This document shows, in pieces, positions 1-9,599 of a stretch of DNA of 29,618 nucleotides. The DNA comes from Thalassiosira profunda (Eukaryota; Bacillariophyta; Thalassiosirophyceae; Thalassiosirales; Thalassiosiraceae). The stretch spans positions 1-29,618 of the forward strand of contig JALLAP010000059.1 of the NCBI GenBank assembly GCA_036939355.1, given 5' to 3'. Positions within the stretch are counted from its first letter, which is position 1; each line of letters opens with the position of its first letter. Made by a program: the position numbers and the translations under genes. Below the pieces are notes generated by a model, which worked only from the letters and a program-made list of their open reading frames with translations, had not been told where the DNA came from and ran no database searches.

Positions 1-1
1 A

Positions 2-923
2 CTCTTGCCGGCCTTTCCGCTTACGGCGAGCAATCTAAACCTCCTTGCTGCGGGCCTGGCTCCGTCGACATTTGCGCCGGGGCTCGCCCTGCCTACCACT
101 GCCGCTTATCCCGCGGCGACCGCGGGACTGACCCCGGCGGCATTTGCGCCAGATCCCAACCTCGCGAGAGTTGAGCTTGAGAGACTCGGAGTACGGGAAG
201 CGCTTCCATCGCTGGTCAGTGTCCCTGGCGCCCTCGGCCGAGGCCAGTCAGACGCCGCGAACTCGGCGTCGGACTCCCTTGACGCATTGGTCGGAAAGGC
301 CGAGGCTGCCGCCTCGAAGACGAAGAAGGGAACGTCAAAGAATCACAATGCAAAAGCAAAGCCCCCGAAGACAAAACGGCAATCGGCGGGTGGGGAGGTC
401 GACGTCTCGCGATGCATTTTGTCTCGCGATGCACGGTGGGTCATCCGGTACAAGGAGCTCCTCGAGGTGAGTTGACCAGGTGGCATTTTGTTCTCTGACA
501 GTGTTCTCTTCAGGTATGCATTATTTGCTCGTGATGTCTCACTCACTGGGTGCTATGGTTGCAACTACTCTTCCGCGACAGTTCCGAAGGGAGCACGGCC
601 ACTGCCGCGTCCCGCACGGCTACGCTTCCAACCGGAAGCTGAGCTGGTGGGTGATGAATCAGCGCGCCCAGTACGCTCACCGCGCGCAGGGCCAGAAGAC
701 GTGGCTAAGCGAGGATCGGATCCAGCTTCTCACTGACATTGGGTTTATATGGATGCCTCACTCAAAAAAGGCAGGCAAGAAGAAGGCCGGGAGCAAGGCC
801 AAGATGGCCGGCGACAAGAAGAAGGCTTCCAAGCGGAGCAAGTCGAAAAAGACAGACGAGGAGATATCACAGTCGTCCGATGGCAATGAAGAGTCGTCCA
901 ATGGCGTGTTCTTTGCCTTTTGA
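2..923 (+). CDS. Helicase-associated (HA) domain protein, 3' part
   Basis: The reading frame is open to the left edge, so the start is missing; 268 residues are visible. Two exons, 2-466 and 582-923, are joined across a 115-bp intron (donor GTGAGT at 467, acceptor ACAG ending 581). The junction joins RYKELLE to FRREHGHCRVP and gives an uninterrupted HA domain: a W..RYKELL helix, HGHCRVP, an N..L..WV..QR core, then L..DRI..L..IGF.W. An earlier CAG at 511-513 would insert about 23 foreign residues and break the domain. The visible N-terminal part is Ala/Pro-rich and low complexity. The C-terminal tail is Lys-rich (KKAGKKKAGSK), then acidic/Ser-rich, and ends FFAF. HA domains are abundant in diatoms and are thought to bind nucleic acid; no helicase motor is visible here. 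A single HA repeat and a basic tail suggest a nuclear DNA- or RNA-binding protein, but the function is not known. Confidence 0.8.
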
Positions 924-1023
924 GGAAAATATTTCGCAGCAGTATAGTATACAGCAGAGATAGGTGCACCGTTCATCACTGTAAAGTCTGCCACATGAGC
1001 TTTCTTTCCCCCGCATCCAGCTC

Positions 1024-1977
1024 TCATGTTTGCGGGCTTTGGGCAGCATACAGCTTCTCGAGCACCTCGAATGGCACCTCATCCCCGTGTTCTCTTCGGA
1101 CGTATTCTGCCACAACCGCCATCTTTTCCTTCCCAAACACGCCCAGAAAGCGCTCGCAGCTTGGCACGACCCGCTCCACCAATGTGCGGTACACGAATTG
1201 GCCCTTTTGGGGATTGTAGGATGCCAGCGTGAGCGACGACCTCGGTGAGGGATCCTGCGTCGTCTCCAATCCGTCAAACTCCACAAGGCTCGCCAGACTC
1301 TCTACCAAATCATCGGAGGCGGCCGCGAGGTCGTTGGCACATATTCGCTTTGCCGTCTTTGGCGGGGCGTCCCCGGGCAACAACTTCCCGCACCAATACT
1401 TCGCATCCTCCAAACATTCCTTCAGTTGGAAGCCTCCCAGCTCGAGGACTCTGCCATTGGCACCCCCGCCGATCTTTTGGGTCAAGAGTGCTTTTGCTCC
1501 CAGACGGGCTTCTAGATATGGTTGCTTCCTCTGATTCTCCGTCAATTCCAGCGTAGGATTGGCGGTTGCTGTTGCATTGGCAGATTCGCCGCCGCTGGCA
1601 GCAGTTGGGGTTGGGGACGACAGGAGCTTTGTTTGCAGCGATTTGGCCACGTTCATGGCCCAATATTCGGTTCGCAATATCGTGGCAAGGCACAGCTCGA
1701 GCTGACGCCGATCCGGTCCTCCGATAAAGAGGAGTGCATGTGCCTCAGGTGGATTCAGCAACGTCGGCGCCGCCGCCAGAGACGACGATGCCAACTTAGA
1801 CAAAAACAATCTTCGGTGGTCGCATGACAATTCTACCGGTCCATCTTTTCTATGCAAGGATTGCAATTCACCTGCTCGGTGCAGCGTGGTGCGTGGCGTT
1901 TGCGAGAGACCGATGCATGCACCTACGAGGGCGGCGAGCAGTATCAATAGAACGCCGCGGCGGGAGGATAGCGTCAT
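1024..1977 (-). CDS. Putative thylakoid-lumen protein of unknown function
   Basis: Single-exon gene of 317 aa. The N-terminus looks like a tripartite diatom plastid presequence. Residues 8-21 form a hydrophobic signal peptide; a basic transit-like stretch follows; then a twin arginine (R55 R56, in RRLFL), an Ala/Leu-rich segment and an AHA-type cleavage site near residue 81. The RR-hydrophobic-AxA order is the usual mark of Tat-dependent import into the thylakoid lumen. The expected Phe at the signal-peptide cleavage site is absent (CIG-LSQTP), which weakens the plastid call. The mature part is mostly helical and contains GGFQLKECLEDAKYWCGK; I do not recognise the family. It converges on the HA gene with about 100 bp between stop codons. 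Its promoter side holds the transposon remnant at 2112-2415. Confidence 0.75.
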   Translation of the reverse strand: MTLSSRRGVLLILLAALVGACIGLSQTPRTTLHRAGELQSLHRKDGPVELSCDHRRLFLSKLASSSLAAAPTLLNPPEAHALLFIGGPDRRQLELCLATILRTEYWAMNVAKSLQTKLLSSPTPTAASGGESANATATANPTLELTENQRKQPYLEARLGAKALLTQKIGGGANGRVLELGGFQLKECLEDAKYWCGKLLPGDAPPKTAKRICANDLAAASDDLVESLASLVEFDGLETTQDPSPRSSLTLASYNPQKGQFVYRTLVERVVPSCERFLGVFGKEKMAVVAEYVRREHGDEVPFEVLEKLYAAQSPQT

Positions 1978-2111
1978 TTTGTCTCAGTATCCAGGCACCT
2001 GCCTGCCGCTCTTGCCGCCGCCGGCGTCACCTCCTCCCTCTGCTTCCTCCTCGCTATCCTCCTCCCACGCTTCCTCCTCACGCCTCAGCAGCAAGTTGCC
2101 TCTATTGTAGG

Positions 2112-2415
2112 TACCAGTGTAAAACTATTTTGTCCCATTATTTGTCAGATATCGAAGGCCCACTTCGGGGGCTATGTGAGGAGATCAATGGTTGGGTAAC
2201 CCCCAACCAACACACAGGATCTCTGAAGGACCATTTGAATAGTCTAAATCCAGATCGGCGGCCTCCAAACGCAATAAGTGTGGTCATACCATTGCATACG
2301 CTATCATCATGTCAAAGGTGATAATGGGACAATATAGTACACGTAGCGCTGGTACAAAACGAGGCGATAATTGGACAAAATAGTGATAATGGGACAAAAT
2401 AGTTTTACACTGGTA
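2112..2415. mobile_element. MITE with 30-bp terminal inverted repeats (pogo/Tc1-mariner type)
   Basis: A 304-bp AT-rich segment is bounded by perfect 30-bp inverted repeats at 2112-2141 and 2386-2415. The outer end reads TACCAGTGTAAAACTATTTT and its reverse complement closes the element. The outermost TA on each side is best read as the TA target duplication of the Tc1/mariner/pogo superfamily, leaving termini that start CCAGTG. No transposase ORF is present, so this is a non-autonomous element. The interior has a small hairpin (GGTTGGG/CCCAACC, 2190-2208) and subterminal repeats at the right end. It sits between two divergently transcribed genes, 77 bp upstream of the ATG at 2493. Family assignment rests on TIR sequence and TSD only. 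Confidence 0.85.
2320..2403 (+). repeat. Three copies of a 19-bp subterminal repeat inside the MITE
   Basis: Copies GATAATGGGACAATATAGT (2320-2338), GATAATTGGACAAAATAGT (2366-2384) and GATAATGGGACAAAATAGT (2385-2403) differ by one or two bases from each other. The last two abut exactly, and the final one overlaps the right TIR. Only the TIR copy occurs at the left end. Subterminal repeats of this kind can be transposase-binding sites; that role is inference. Confidence 0.8.
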
Positions 2416-2492
2416 GAGATAAGGCTTCGCCATATCTGAAATCATTCGCTTGGTGGTACTTTTCACTTTCACCGCTCTCAAAGCAACGAAAC

Positions 2493-3305
2493 ATGCAGTC
2501 CGGCTGCCAGGTCTGCGCCTCCACCGGCCAATGCAATGCAGCTTTCAAGGGCGGGCCCGGCCAGTATTGCGGCGCGTTCTACGACGTCGCCACCTCGGAC
2601 AACAAACCGTGCTGCTGCCCCCTCCAAGCCACGTGCAAAGTCTCTCCGACACAGTGCATGTGCCACGTCTCGGATCATCGTGTGCCGAACTACTATCCGC
2701 CGTCGTCGCATTCGCACCGCGTACCCCAGTATCCATATACGTATGGGCACTACAATCGATGGTCTCCAGTGGCGCCGTTGATCTTCATTCTGCTCTGCCT
2801 CTGCTGCTGTTTGCAATGCAGCAAACGCAGAACCCAACATGAACGATTGCGGGGAGAAAGCGTCCCTGTGACGGCCGTCCCGGTTCCGGCGACGTGCCCG
2901 CCGTCGGAAAACCCAGCGTATCGCGCAGACTACGGGGGCACGAGATGGGTTGAAGGGGGCGGTGGAGGAGGCGGCACTGCAATTGCTTCTGGTCTCGGCG
3001 GGTTTCTCATTGGTAACATGTTGGGAAGAAACCATGCGAATGAAAGAGGATACGGAGGAGGCTGGTTTGGAGGAGGTCGTGGCGGTGGATACGGATACGA
3101 TACTTTGGGCAATGCTGGCGGCGGCTACGATATTGCTGGAGATACCGGAGGTGAGTTGTTGGGAGTAGGCTTGTACTTTGTTCTCTGTACCGGAATTATT
3201 GATATATCTCCATGCTCACATCCGTTGCATTCTTTATGCGAACCAGGTGGTGGCGATTTCGCTGGCGATAGCGGAGGCGGGTACGACATTGCCGGTGACT
3301 CTTAG
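2493..3305 (+). CDS. Cys-rich / Gly-rich single-pass membrane protein, unknown
   Basis: Exons 2493-3150 and 3247-3305 are separated by a 96-bp intron (GTGAGT ... CCAG), giving 238 aa. The intron is a multiple of three without a stop, so retention would add 32 residues. The N-terminal part is Cys-rich (CQVCASTGQC, CCCPLQATC, CMC) and has no cleavable signal peptide. Next come a Tyr/Pro/His-rich linker, a hydrophobic segment near residues 92-107 (APLIFILLCLCCCLQC) followed by KRR, and a glycine-zipper-like stretch (ASGLGGFLIGNMLG). The C-terminus is Gly/Tyr-rich with GGGYDIAGD repeats. Cysteines beside the membrane segment could be palmitoylated (inference). I do not recognise the family. It starts 77 bp after the MITE and converges on the ArfGAP gene. 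Confidence 0.75.
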   Translation: MQSGCQVCASTGQCNAAFKGGPGQYCGAFYDVATSDNKPCCCPLQATCKVSPTQCMCHVSDHRVPNYYPPSSHSHRVPQYPYTYGHYNRWSPVAPLIFILLCLCCCLQCSKRRTQHERLRGESVPVTAVPVPATCPPSENPAYRADYGGTRWVEGGGGGGGTAIASGLGGFLIGNMLGRNHANERGYGGGWFGGGRGGGYGYDTLGNAGGGYDIAGDTGGELLGVGLYFVLCTGIIDISPCSHPLHSLCEPGGGDFAGDSGGGYDIAGDS

Positions 3306-3506
3306 ACAGAAGATCAACAACTGCACAGATGAAGATGTGGAAGTGAATGTGAAGTAGATGTGAAGTAAAGATAAGAGAAGAAAGAATCGCAACGCATTGG
3401 CTTTAATAACGTGATGCACCTTTGCATTGGATTCCTACTTCCTTCACAACAACTTACGTCCTTCTTCCACACCTTTCTATTCTTTGTTCCACACAATCAA
3501 TCCCAT

Positions 3507-5293
3507 TTATGTGCCAAAGTTGGCGAAGAAATCGTCACCAGATGTCACCTTGGGAGCCACCTTCTGTGGCGTCCCGTTCAGTCCTCCTGATGCCGGTGCA
3601 GGCGGGCGAACGGGACTGTTGCCCGACGATGGCGCCGACATGCTATTCGACCCAATGCCTCCGAAAATTCCAGAAGAGGGCGCCGCACTGCTGTTGGAAC
3701 CCACGCCGCCCATACCGCCCCCTCCGAATTTGGCAGCCATGCGCGCTTTTGCCTCGTCCCTCAATCTTGTTTGGCGCATGACGTACTGCTCGTCGCTCTC
3801 TCCGCTCAACCGCTCAATGCCGTTGGGATCCTCGCCAGGTCCGGGCATGGCCTCCGTCAGCGTCGATGTCGACGTTGGCATGCTAGGCGCCACAGGGGCA
3901 GGCGCCGACCCGCCCATCGCTCCCATGGATCCCATCCCACTCATCCCGTTGCTGCTGTGGTTGCTTCCCTTATTTCCCATCGCGCTCTCGCTCCCAAACC
4001 CGCTGTACTTGCTGTTCGGATTGACTTGCGAGTGGAACTGCGCCTGCAAGTCGGCCAAGCCGTCGCTCCCCGGATCGTCGGGTTGGGTGACGCTACTAAC
4101 AAAGTTCGACGCCCCAGCGCTCAGCCCGCCCCAGAAGCTGCCTGCTGTGCTGGCAACAGAGGAGGTCACGTCGGCCAACTGGCGCTTCGTGCCCTCGTCC
4201 TGGACCATGGCGATGCCAGAGCTGGCCGCGGTGGAGAGGGCGCCGAAGGCCGAGCCGAGGCCGGTCATGACCGAGGAACCGAGGGCGTTGACGTCAAAGT
4301 CTCCACCGCCGCCGCCGTAGCCAGTGTTGGGGTTGTAGTTGGGGTCGCTTCCGATGCCGCCCATGCCCCCTCCGCTTCCCACGCCTCCCATTCCGCCCCC
4401 ACCGCCGAACTTGGCGGCCATGCGCGCCTTGGCCTCGTCCCTCAATCGGGTCTGGCGGGCGATGTACTGCGCGTCCGTCTCGCCCGTCAGCCGTTCCATG
4501 CCGTTGGGATCGTCGCCGCCGGACGCACCCCCTGCTGAATGGGAAGAAACGCTGGACATGGAGCGGTTCCCCGAGGCGGGGGCGCGCTGCTTGGGCGGCG
4601 GGAGGGCGGTCGGTTCCGGTTTTCCTGTCAAATGAGTTGCAAATGCCAAATGAGCACAAATGAACACCGCGATGCAAAGCTACAATCGAATATCCACTCA
4701 CCCTCCGCCCTCGCCTTCAGTTTCAACTTGTACAGCTGGGCGTGGTCGCTCTCGTACTTGGCCTTGATGGGAGTTCCGGGCAGCACCCCCTTCGAGCTCA
4801 GATAAGATTGGCACTTTTGGTTGCCCCCGATCTTCATGATCTGGAGCTGCTCCGGCGTCCAGGAATCCATGGCGATGGACCGGACGAAGGAGATGTGCAC
4901 GCCGAGCGACCTTTACGCAAAAGAAAGTGCGTCGCGTGGTGAGAATTGGATTACGAGGGGAGTTGCAAATTGTGTGCACGATGAACAGGGGGAGTTGCAT
5001 ACGTTGCGCACAAGATGTGCACTCCTCGGATCCGGTCAGAACTGTTGCAACAATTCTTCCCGCTCTTGCAATGAAATCGCCCAACATTCACCTCCGTGCA
5101 GCATGAACGGACGGCCGACCGGCCGTCCAACGCAACCGCAAGCTCACCTGTGCACCCCGCTGCAATCGAGGCAAAACACCGTCCCGAAGCTGACGCTCGC
5201 CCACTGCGGGTTCTTCATCCCGCAATCGCAGCACTGGCCGTTGCCCGGGATGGCCTTCACGACCGCCTGGTCGGCGGCGGTCATCTGCACCAT
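3507..5293 (-). CDS. ADP-ribosylation factor GTPase-activating protein (ArfGAP)
   Basis: Three exons on the minus strand (5293-5148, 4910-4702, 4624-3507) encode 490 aa. Introns are 237 and 77 bp. The N-terminal ArfGAP domain has the canonical zinc finger CX2CX16CX2C (C21, C24, C41, C44) in [17 protein letters not shown], followed by [21 protein letters not shown]. The catalytic arginine finger is R49; its codon is split by intron 1, which confirms the junction. The protein should stimulate GTP hydrolysis on Arf GTPases in COPI/Golgi vesicle traffic, most like the ArfGAP1/plant AGD6-7 group. The C-terminal two thirds is Gly/Ser-rich with two near-identical 46-47 aa segments (residues 156-202 and 383-428) that both carry [19 protein letters not shown]. 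It ends DDFFANFGT. It shares a 290-bp divergent promoter region with the TM9SF gene, another endomembrane protein. Confidence 0.93.
3696..4514 (-). repeat. Internal protein duplication in the ArfGAP tail
   Basis: Two copies of the same segment lie at 4514-4374 and 3833-3696. Each begins DPNG(M/I)ERL(T/S)GE(T/S)D and continues with the identical block [20 protein letters not shown], then MGGVGS. Flanking sequence is unrelated Gly/Ser/Pro-rich linker. The strong conservation of a charged helix inside a drifting linker suggests a repeated binding helix, for example for membrane or coat proteins; this is inference. Confidence 0.85.
5109..5128 (-). other. Perfect GC-rich inverted repeat just inside ArfGAP intron 1
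   Basis: Arms GGACGGCCG (5109-5117) and CGGCCGTCC (5120-5128) are exact reverse complements around two bases. In the ArfGAP pre-mRNA they lie about 20 to 39 nt after the 5' splice site (donor at 5147), so a stable hairpin could form there. An effect on splicing is speculation. Confidence 0.5.
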
Positions 5294-5583
5294 GGCTGCG
5301 GTTGGTAGGGGGCGTGGCGACGCGGCGCGGGAGGCGAGGGCCGGTCAACGGGCGAGTTGTGGCCGGTGGCTCGGCTGGTGGTCGGTGGTAAAATGGAAAC
5401 CGGCCTAAGCCGCATCCAATTGTACTAATTCCTTTGAATAGATGTGTAGGCCGGCTCGGTTAAGCCAAAACTTAATAACCACTCCCTCCCCAGCACGGGA
5501 ATACACCCCCAGCCGAAAGATCGCAGTGGCCAACAACAACAACTGCCTAGGCGCGGCCTCCCCTACCAGCACCCCTTTCAACC
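5294..5583. promoter_or_regulatory. Divergent promoter region, ArfGAP / TM9SF
   Basis: This 290-bp gap separates two start codons on opposite strands, so it must hold both promoters and 5' UTRs. It has a G-rich half on the ArfGAP side and a more AT/CA-rich half near 5415-5560 (including CCAATTGTACTAATTCC at about 5415). I see no clear TATA box. The evidence is positional only. Confidence 0.5.
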
Positions 5584-7947
5584 ATGGCGCGCATCCTCAG
5601 CGCGCTGATCCTCCTGGCGGCGGCCCCCGCGGCCGTGAATGGGGGCTTCTTCAAGAAGAAGCACCGTCGCCAAAAGGCTGGGACGAAATACGCCGACCAC
5701 GATGCGGTGCACGTGGTGGTGAACAAGGTCGGGTGAGTTGGATGCACTGCCGTGGCTCCGAGGGTTGCAAATAATTTGTGGATGGGGTAGGAGAAGAGAG
5801 CGTTGACGAGTGTGGCCGCGAGGAGGCAACCAGTTGGTTCCTGCGAGCCCGTGGATTTGCCCGGCATACCCTCTACATCCAGCATAGCCCGTTGGTGCAT
5901 GTCTGTTGGTGTTGGTTGCTGTGTGTCGTTTGGGTATCTGGGCAGCCACCAACTGAATTGATTTTCGTTGGGGAAAGATGGCAATTGTTGGGGAGGGCTC
6001 TGGCGTCTGCTCTTTCCCTGCTGCAATTCACTTCGCTCTCCCTCCAACTCATCACATCATATTTCTAATATATCTTTCTGCTTCGCACGCGCAGCCCCTT
6101 CAACAACCCCACGGAGACCTACCGCTACTACTCTCTCCCCTTCTGTCACACGCACGCCGAGGAGCACGAGCACAAGGCGGCCCTGGAGGAGGAGATGCCC
6201 CCCGGTGCCGACGGCTTCGAGGAGGATGCCTTCACCGCCGATGGCCGTCGCATCAAGGCCGATCGGGTGGGCGCCGAACGCCATAAGATGCGCCTGGGAG
6301 AGTCGATCGCCGGGGACCGCCGCGAGACCTCCCCCTACGAGCTGTCTTTTCAGGACGACATCGAGTGGCGCCTCCTCTGCAAGACCACCCTCGGCGAGCG
6401 CGAGCTGACCAAGTTCAAGGAGGCCATTCACAACAATTACTTCTTCGAGATGTTCGTCGAGGACCTACCCCTGTGGGGCTACATCGGCGACTTCGAGGAC
6501 GAGGACGCGATCCTGGGGGAGATGGAGGGCAGCCACACGTACCTGTTCCCCCACCTTCACTTCAAGATCGGGACGAACCGCGCCCAGATCGTCAGCGTGA
6601 CGGTGACGACGGAGCGGGATCGGAGGGTGGACATCACCAACGTGCACAAGCCCACGACGGTCCAGTTCAGCTACTCAGTGGAGTGGTTCGAGGATCACGA
6701 GCTGCCGTGGAAGATGCGCATGACGCGCTATGCGGATTCGCGGTTCCTGCCCGGGAGCTTCGAGATTCACTGGCTGAGCATCATCAATTCGTTCGTGCTG
6801 GTGTTGCTGTTGACGGCCTTCCTGACGATCATCCTGATGCGGGTGCTGAAGAACGATTTCTCGCGATACATGGAGCTGGACGACGAGTCGATGGAGGAAG
6901 AAGAGGTGAGTTTTTGCGATGTTGGTATTTTGTTGCCTTTCTCTCTGACGCCAATACTTAACTGCTATTCTGTCATCGCAGTCGGGTTGGAAACTCATTC
7001 ACGGGGATGTGTTCCGCTTCCCTGAGTTCCCCGTCCTTTTCTGTGCATCGGTTGGTACCGGGGTGCAGTTGATTGTGGCGACCTTCTTCTTGCTGGGTCT
7101 GGCGCTGACAAACCTTATTTCGACGACGCGTCGCGGATCCATCTTGGCGGGGATGGTGGTCCTCTACTGCCTCACGTGCACCATTGGGAGCTACGTGAGC
7201 ACCAAACTCTACTTCCAGATGAACGGAAAGGCGTGGGTGCGATGCGTCCTCTTCACGGCGGCATTGTTCCCTGCTCCTACGGCGATTGTGTTCATGTGGG
7301 TCAACACCATTGCATTGGCGCACGGCAGCACCAGCGCCCTGCCCTTCTCCACCATCTTCACCATCGCGGCCCTCTTCTCCCTTATCGCCTTCCCCCTGTC
7401 GGTCCTGGGAGGCATTTTCGCCAAAAACTACGCCAGCCACGACTTCAACGCGCCCACCCGCACGACGAAGGTGGCGCGGGAGATCCCGACGGAGGTGCCG
7501 TGGTACCGCAGCCGGTTCTTCCAGATGATCATTTCGGGATTCCTGCCCTTCTCGGCGATCTACATTGAGCTGCACTACATCTTCGCGTCGATGTGGGGAC
7601 ACCAGATTTACACCCTGTTCGGCATCCTCCTCTTCGCCTTCGTCCTCCTTATCATCGTGACGTCCTTCATCAGCGTGGCGTTGCTGTACTTCCAGTTGGC
7701 GCGGGAGGATCATCGGTGGTGGTGGAGCACCTTCATCAACGCGGGCATGACGGGACTGTTCATCTACGCGTACTCCTTCTTTTACTACTTCCACCGAAGT
7801 GGAATGAGCGGTGTGCTCCAATCATCCTTCTACTTTGGGTACATGTCCATCGTGTCCTTTGCCTTCTTCCTGATGCTGGGCAGCGCCGGATTCCACTTCA
7901 GCCTCCTGTTTGTGAAGCACATTTACGCGAGGGTCAAATGCGATTAG
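5584..7947 (+). CDS. Transmembrane 9 superfamily protein (nonaspanin, EMP70 family)
   Basis: Exons 5584-5732, 6095-6905 and 6982-7947 (introns 362 and 76 bp) give 641 aa, the normal TM9SF length. Residues 1-20 are a signal peptide ending AAVNG. The lumenal domain carries the family signature [22 protein letters not shown], restored only by splicing, and later LPLWGYIGD and THLYFPHLHF-like segments. Then come the first membrane helix (SIINSFVLVLLLTAFLTIIL), the cytosolic loop ending SGWKLIHGDVFRFP, and eight more hydrophobic helices. The C-terminus is YARVKCD, where KCD fits the KxD/E Golgi-retention signal of this family. TM9SF proteins act in Golgi/endosomal sorting of membrane proteins. The start is placed at 5584 because it begins the signal peptide. 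Confidence 0.95.
5733..6094 (+). other. Long first intron of the TM9SF gene
   Basis: At 362 bp this is the longest intron in the window; the others are 62-237 bp. It starts GTGAGTTGG and ends CGCACGCGCAG, with a pyrimidine-rich stretch just upstream (about 6020-6090). It contains no convincing ORF on either strand and no recognisable RNA gene. Confidence 0.75.
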
Positions 7948-8118
7948 GTTGAGGGGTGCACAAACAAACGCAACAAAAGAAGCTGGATGTATGGGATAGT
8001 GAGAGGGGGGATGCCTGGACGCAACAACGACCAGACAAAACGAGAGAGAAAGAGAAATGAAGGTTGTTGGTGCCTGGGCTAACGGGGGTAATGAAAGTAC
8101 ATAGAGTTGTTTGATCAC

Positions 8119-9423
8119 TCATGCCGGAAACATGTTATCACTAATGGCATCTCCAAGAGGAGCCCCCGCTTCTATCAGACGGTCAAGTGACAGGTCCTTG
8201 GGGCTGCCGCCCCAGAGGAGGCCTAGCTTTCCAGGACGCGGCCGGAATACAACGCCGATTGGGAACGCAATCTCTTTTGGGTGGTACGGAACCGGCAGGT
8301 GAAGCTCCAACGGGATGTCGTTCTCGCCCGAAGAACTGCAAAGGCTCAGGTCGGCCTTGAAGTCAGCGAAGGCCCAGTTGGTGATCATTGCGACCCGGCT
8401 GCCAAGCGTCTTGAAGAAACCCAGCAGCGGAGTGTCGCCGCCTTCCCCCTTCCTCGTGTACGGCGGGCCTTTGCCAATCGATGCCCTGATGCCCTCGGGC
8501 GATGCTGAGCTGTCTGCATCGTACAAAACGACCAAGGAGTAGTTCCCGGCGTCCGTTTCGCAAGCTTCCTTCACGCGCTTTCGCAGATTGATGGCCATCA
8601 AGAGGATATCCGCCTTGGTTGCTTTCGAGAATGTGGACGTCAGGATGTCGTTGGTGCTGATGTAGCCCCAACCGCTTTTGGTATCAGCTTTCAGCTCCTT
8701 CACTTTGTCCTCGTCGACGTAGCGAGCATCCAGCCTAGCTTTGGACCCGCATAGCATGCTTTTGATACAGCAGAGAGCAAATGCAAAGCTCGAGAGATAT
8801 TTGTGGTCTTTGGTCCCAATGGCCTCGATACTTTTTGGCACAAAGTCATGTCTCCGTGTGGAAGACAGAGACTGGACGTCGCTGCTGAGCATGTTCATGA
8901 TTTTGTAGTACGTGTGGCCGTCCGCCACCGCGTGCGTAATGGAAACGATCAACGCCACCTGTCCGTCGGCCACTTTTGCCAGCGTGAACTTGCTTACTCT
9001 CGCGTCTTTGCCTACCAAGTGATAGCCTCGCCCTACTACGGCCTTGGACTTTAACAATTTCTCGCAGATGACTTCGTACGGTGTCTCCGTGCTGATTGTT
9101 GAAAGTGCATCGTCTGCGCCGGTGACAATGAGGGCATCGACGTCCTCCTCCGCGATAGTCGAGGGTGTGGCCAAGCAAATGTTCTTGTGGTACGATTTGC
9201 GTTTCTTGACCAATCGCCCCGCCAGCCACGGATTGGCCTTGCAAATTCGACCGAGCCGCTCCTTCAGCCACGCGCGAGACTTTTTTAGATCTACGTCGCC
9301 CGTGAAGAAACTGACGGTGGAAACGGCCGGCTCGCTGAGGAACACCATCACGCTCGATTCCGGGTCCAGCAGCGGCTCGTAGGTGGTTGAGTCGTCATCG
9401 TGGGGCGTCACCTGCGCCGTCAT
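8119..9423 (-). CDS. CoA-dependent acyltransferase-like protein (HxxxD, BAHD/condensation fold)
   Basis: Single-exon gene of 434 aa. The catalytic HxxxDG motif is H164-AVA-D168-G169 in SITHAVADGHTYY, at the usual mid-protein position of the chloramphenicol-acetyltransferase-like superfamily (BAHD transferases, condensation domains, wax synthase-like enzymes). The N-terminal half includes the expected SFFTGDVDLKKSRAWLKERL and NPWLAGRLV. The plant BAHD motif DFGWG is not evident, although NWAFADF lies where a related segment is expected. The donor and acceptor cannot be told from sequence. No signal peptide is seen, so it is probably cytosolic. It lies downstream of the NIT1-like gene on the same strand (176-bp gap), the only co-oriented pair in the window, and converges on TM9SF. 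Confidence 0.8.
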   Translation of the reverse strand: MTAQVTPHDDDSTTYEPLLDPESSVMVFLSEPAVSTVSFFTGDVDLKKSRAWLKERLGRICKANPWLAGRLVKKRKSYHKNICLATPSTIAEEDVDALIVTGADDALSTISTETPYEVICEKLLKSKAVVGRGYHLVGKDARVSKFTLAKVADGQVALIVSITHAVADGHTYYKIMNMLSSDVQSLSSTRRHDFVPKSIEAIGTKDHKYLSSFAFALCCIKSMLCGSKARLDARYVDEDKVKELKADTKSGWGYISTNDILTSTFSKATKADILLMAINLRKRVKEACETDAGNYSLVVLYDADSSASPEGIRASIGKGPPYTRKGEGGDTPLLGFFKTLGSRVAMITNWAFADFKADLSLCSSSGENDIPLELHLPVPYHPKEIAFPIGVVFRPRPGKLGLLWGGSPKDLSLDRLIEAGAPLGDAISDNMFPA

Positions 9424-9471
9424 CTTCGGCGAATTGTTGATTCGGTGGCCCTGCCCCTCCTCCTGCCGTTT

Positions 9472-9522
9472 GGCGCCTCTGCGTTTTCACGGAGGCGCCT
9501 CTGAGGATTTTTCGGAGGCGCC
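9472..9522. promoter_or_regulatory. Three spaced GGCGCC sites upstream of the acyltransferase gene
   Basis: GGCGCC palindromes lie at 9472-9477, 9494-9499 and 9517-9522, that is 22 and 23 bp apart (about two helical turns). Each is embedded in GAGGCGCC(T/A)-like context. The first reads TTTGGCGCC, matching the E2F-type consensus TTTSGCGC. They sit 49-99 bp upstream of the minus-strand ATG at 9423. The regulatory role is inferred from spacing and position. Confidence 0.35.
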
Positions 9523-9599
9523 AGAGAAAAAAATGGAAACCCCAACCGCCCCCGCCGCCCTCTTCGCCCTCTCTCCCTTCCGAGAAGCCGCCCAGAGCT

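Noticed and set aside
480..581. Start of an independent HA protein at 480
   Set aside because: The codon there is not ATG and residues 480-581 do not belong to the HA fold; the acceptor at 580-581 restores the domain with the upstream exon.
6973..7821. 282-aa minus-strand ORF opposite TM9SF exon 3
   Set aside because: Arg/His/Glu-rich antisense frame with no homology signature, fully covered by a conserved membrane protein on the other strand.
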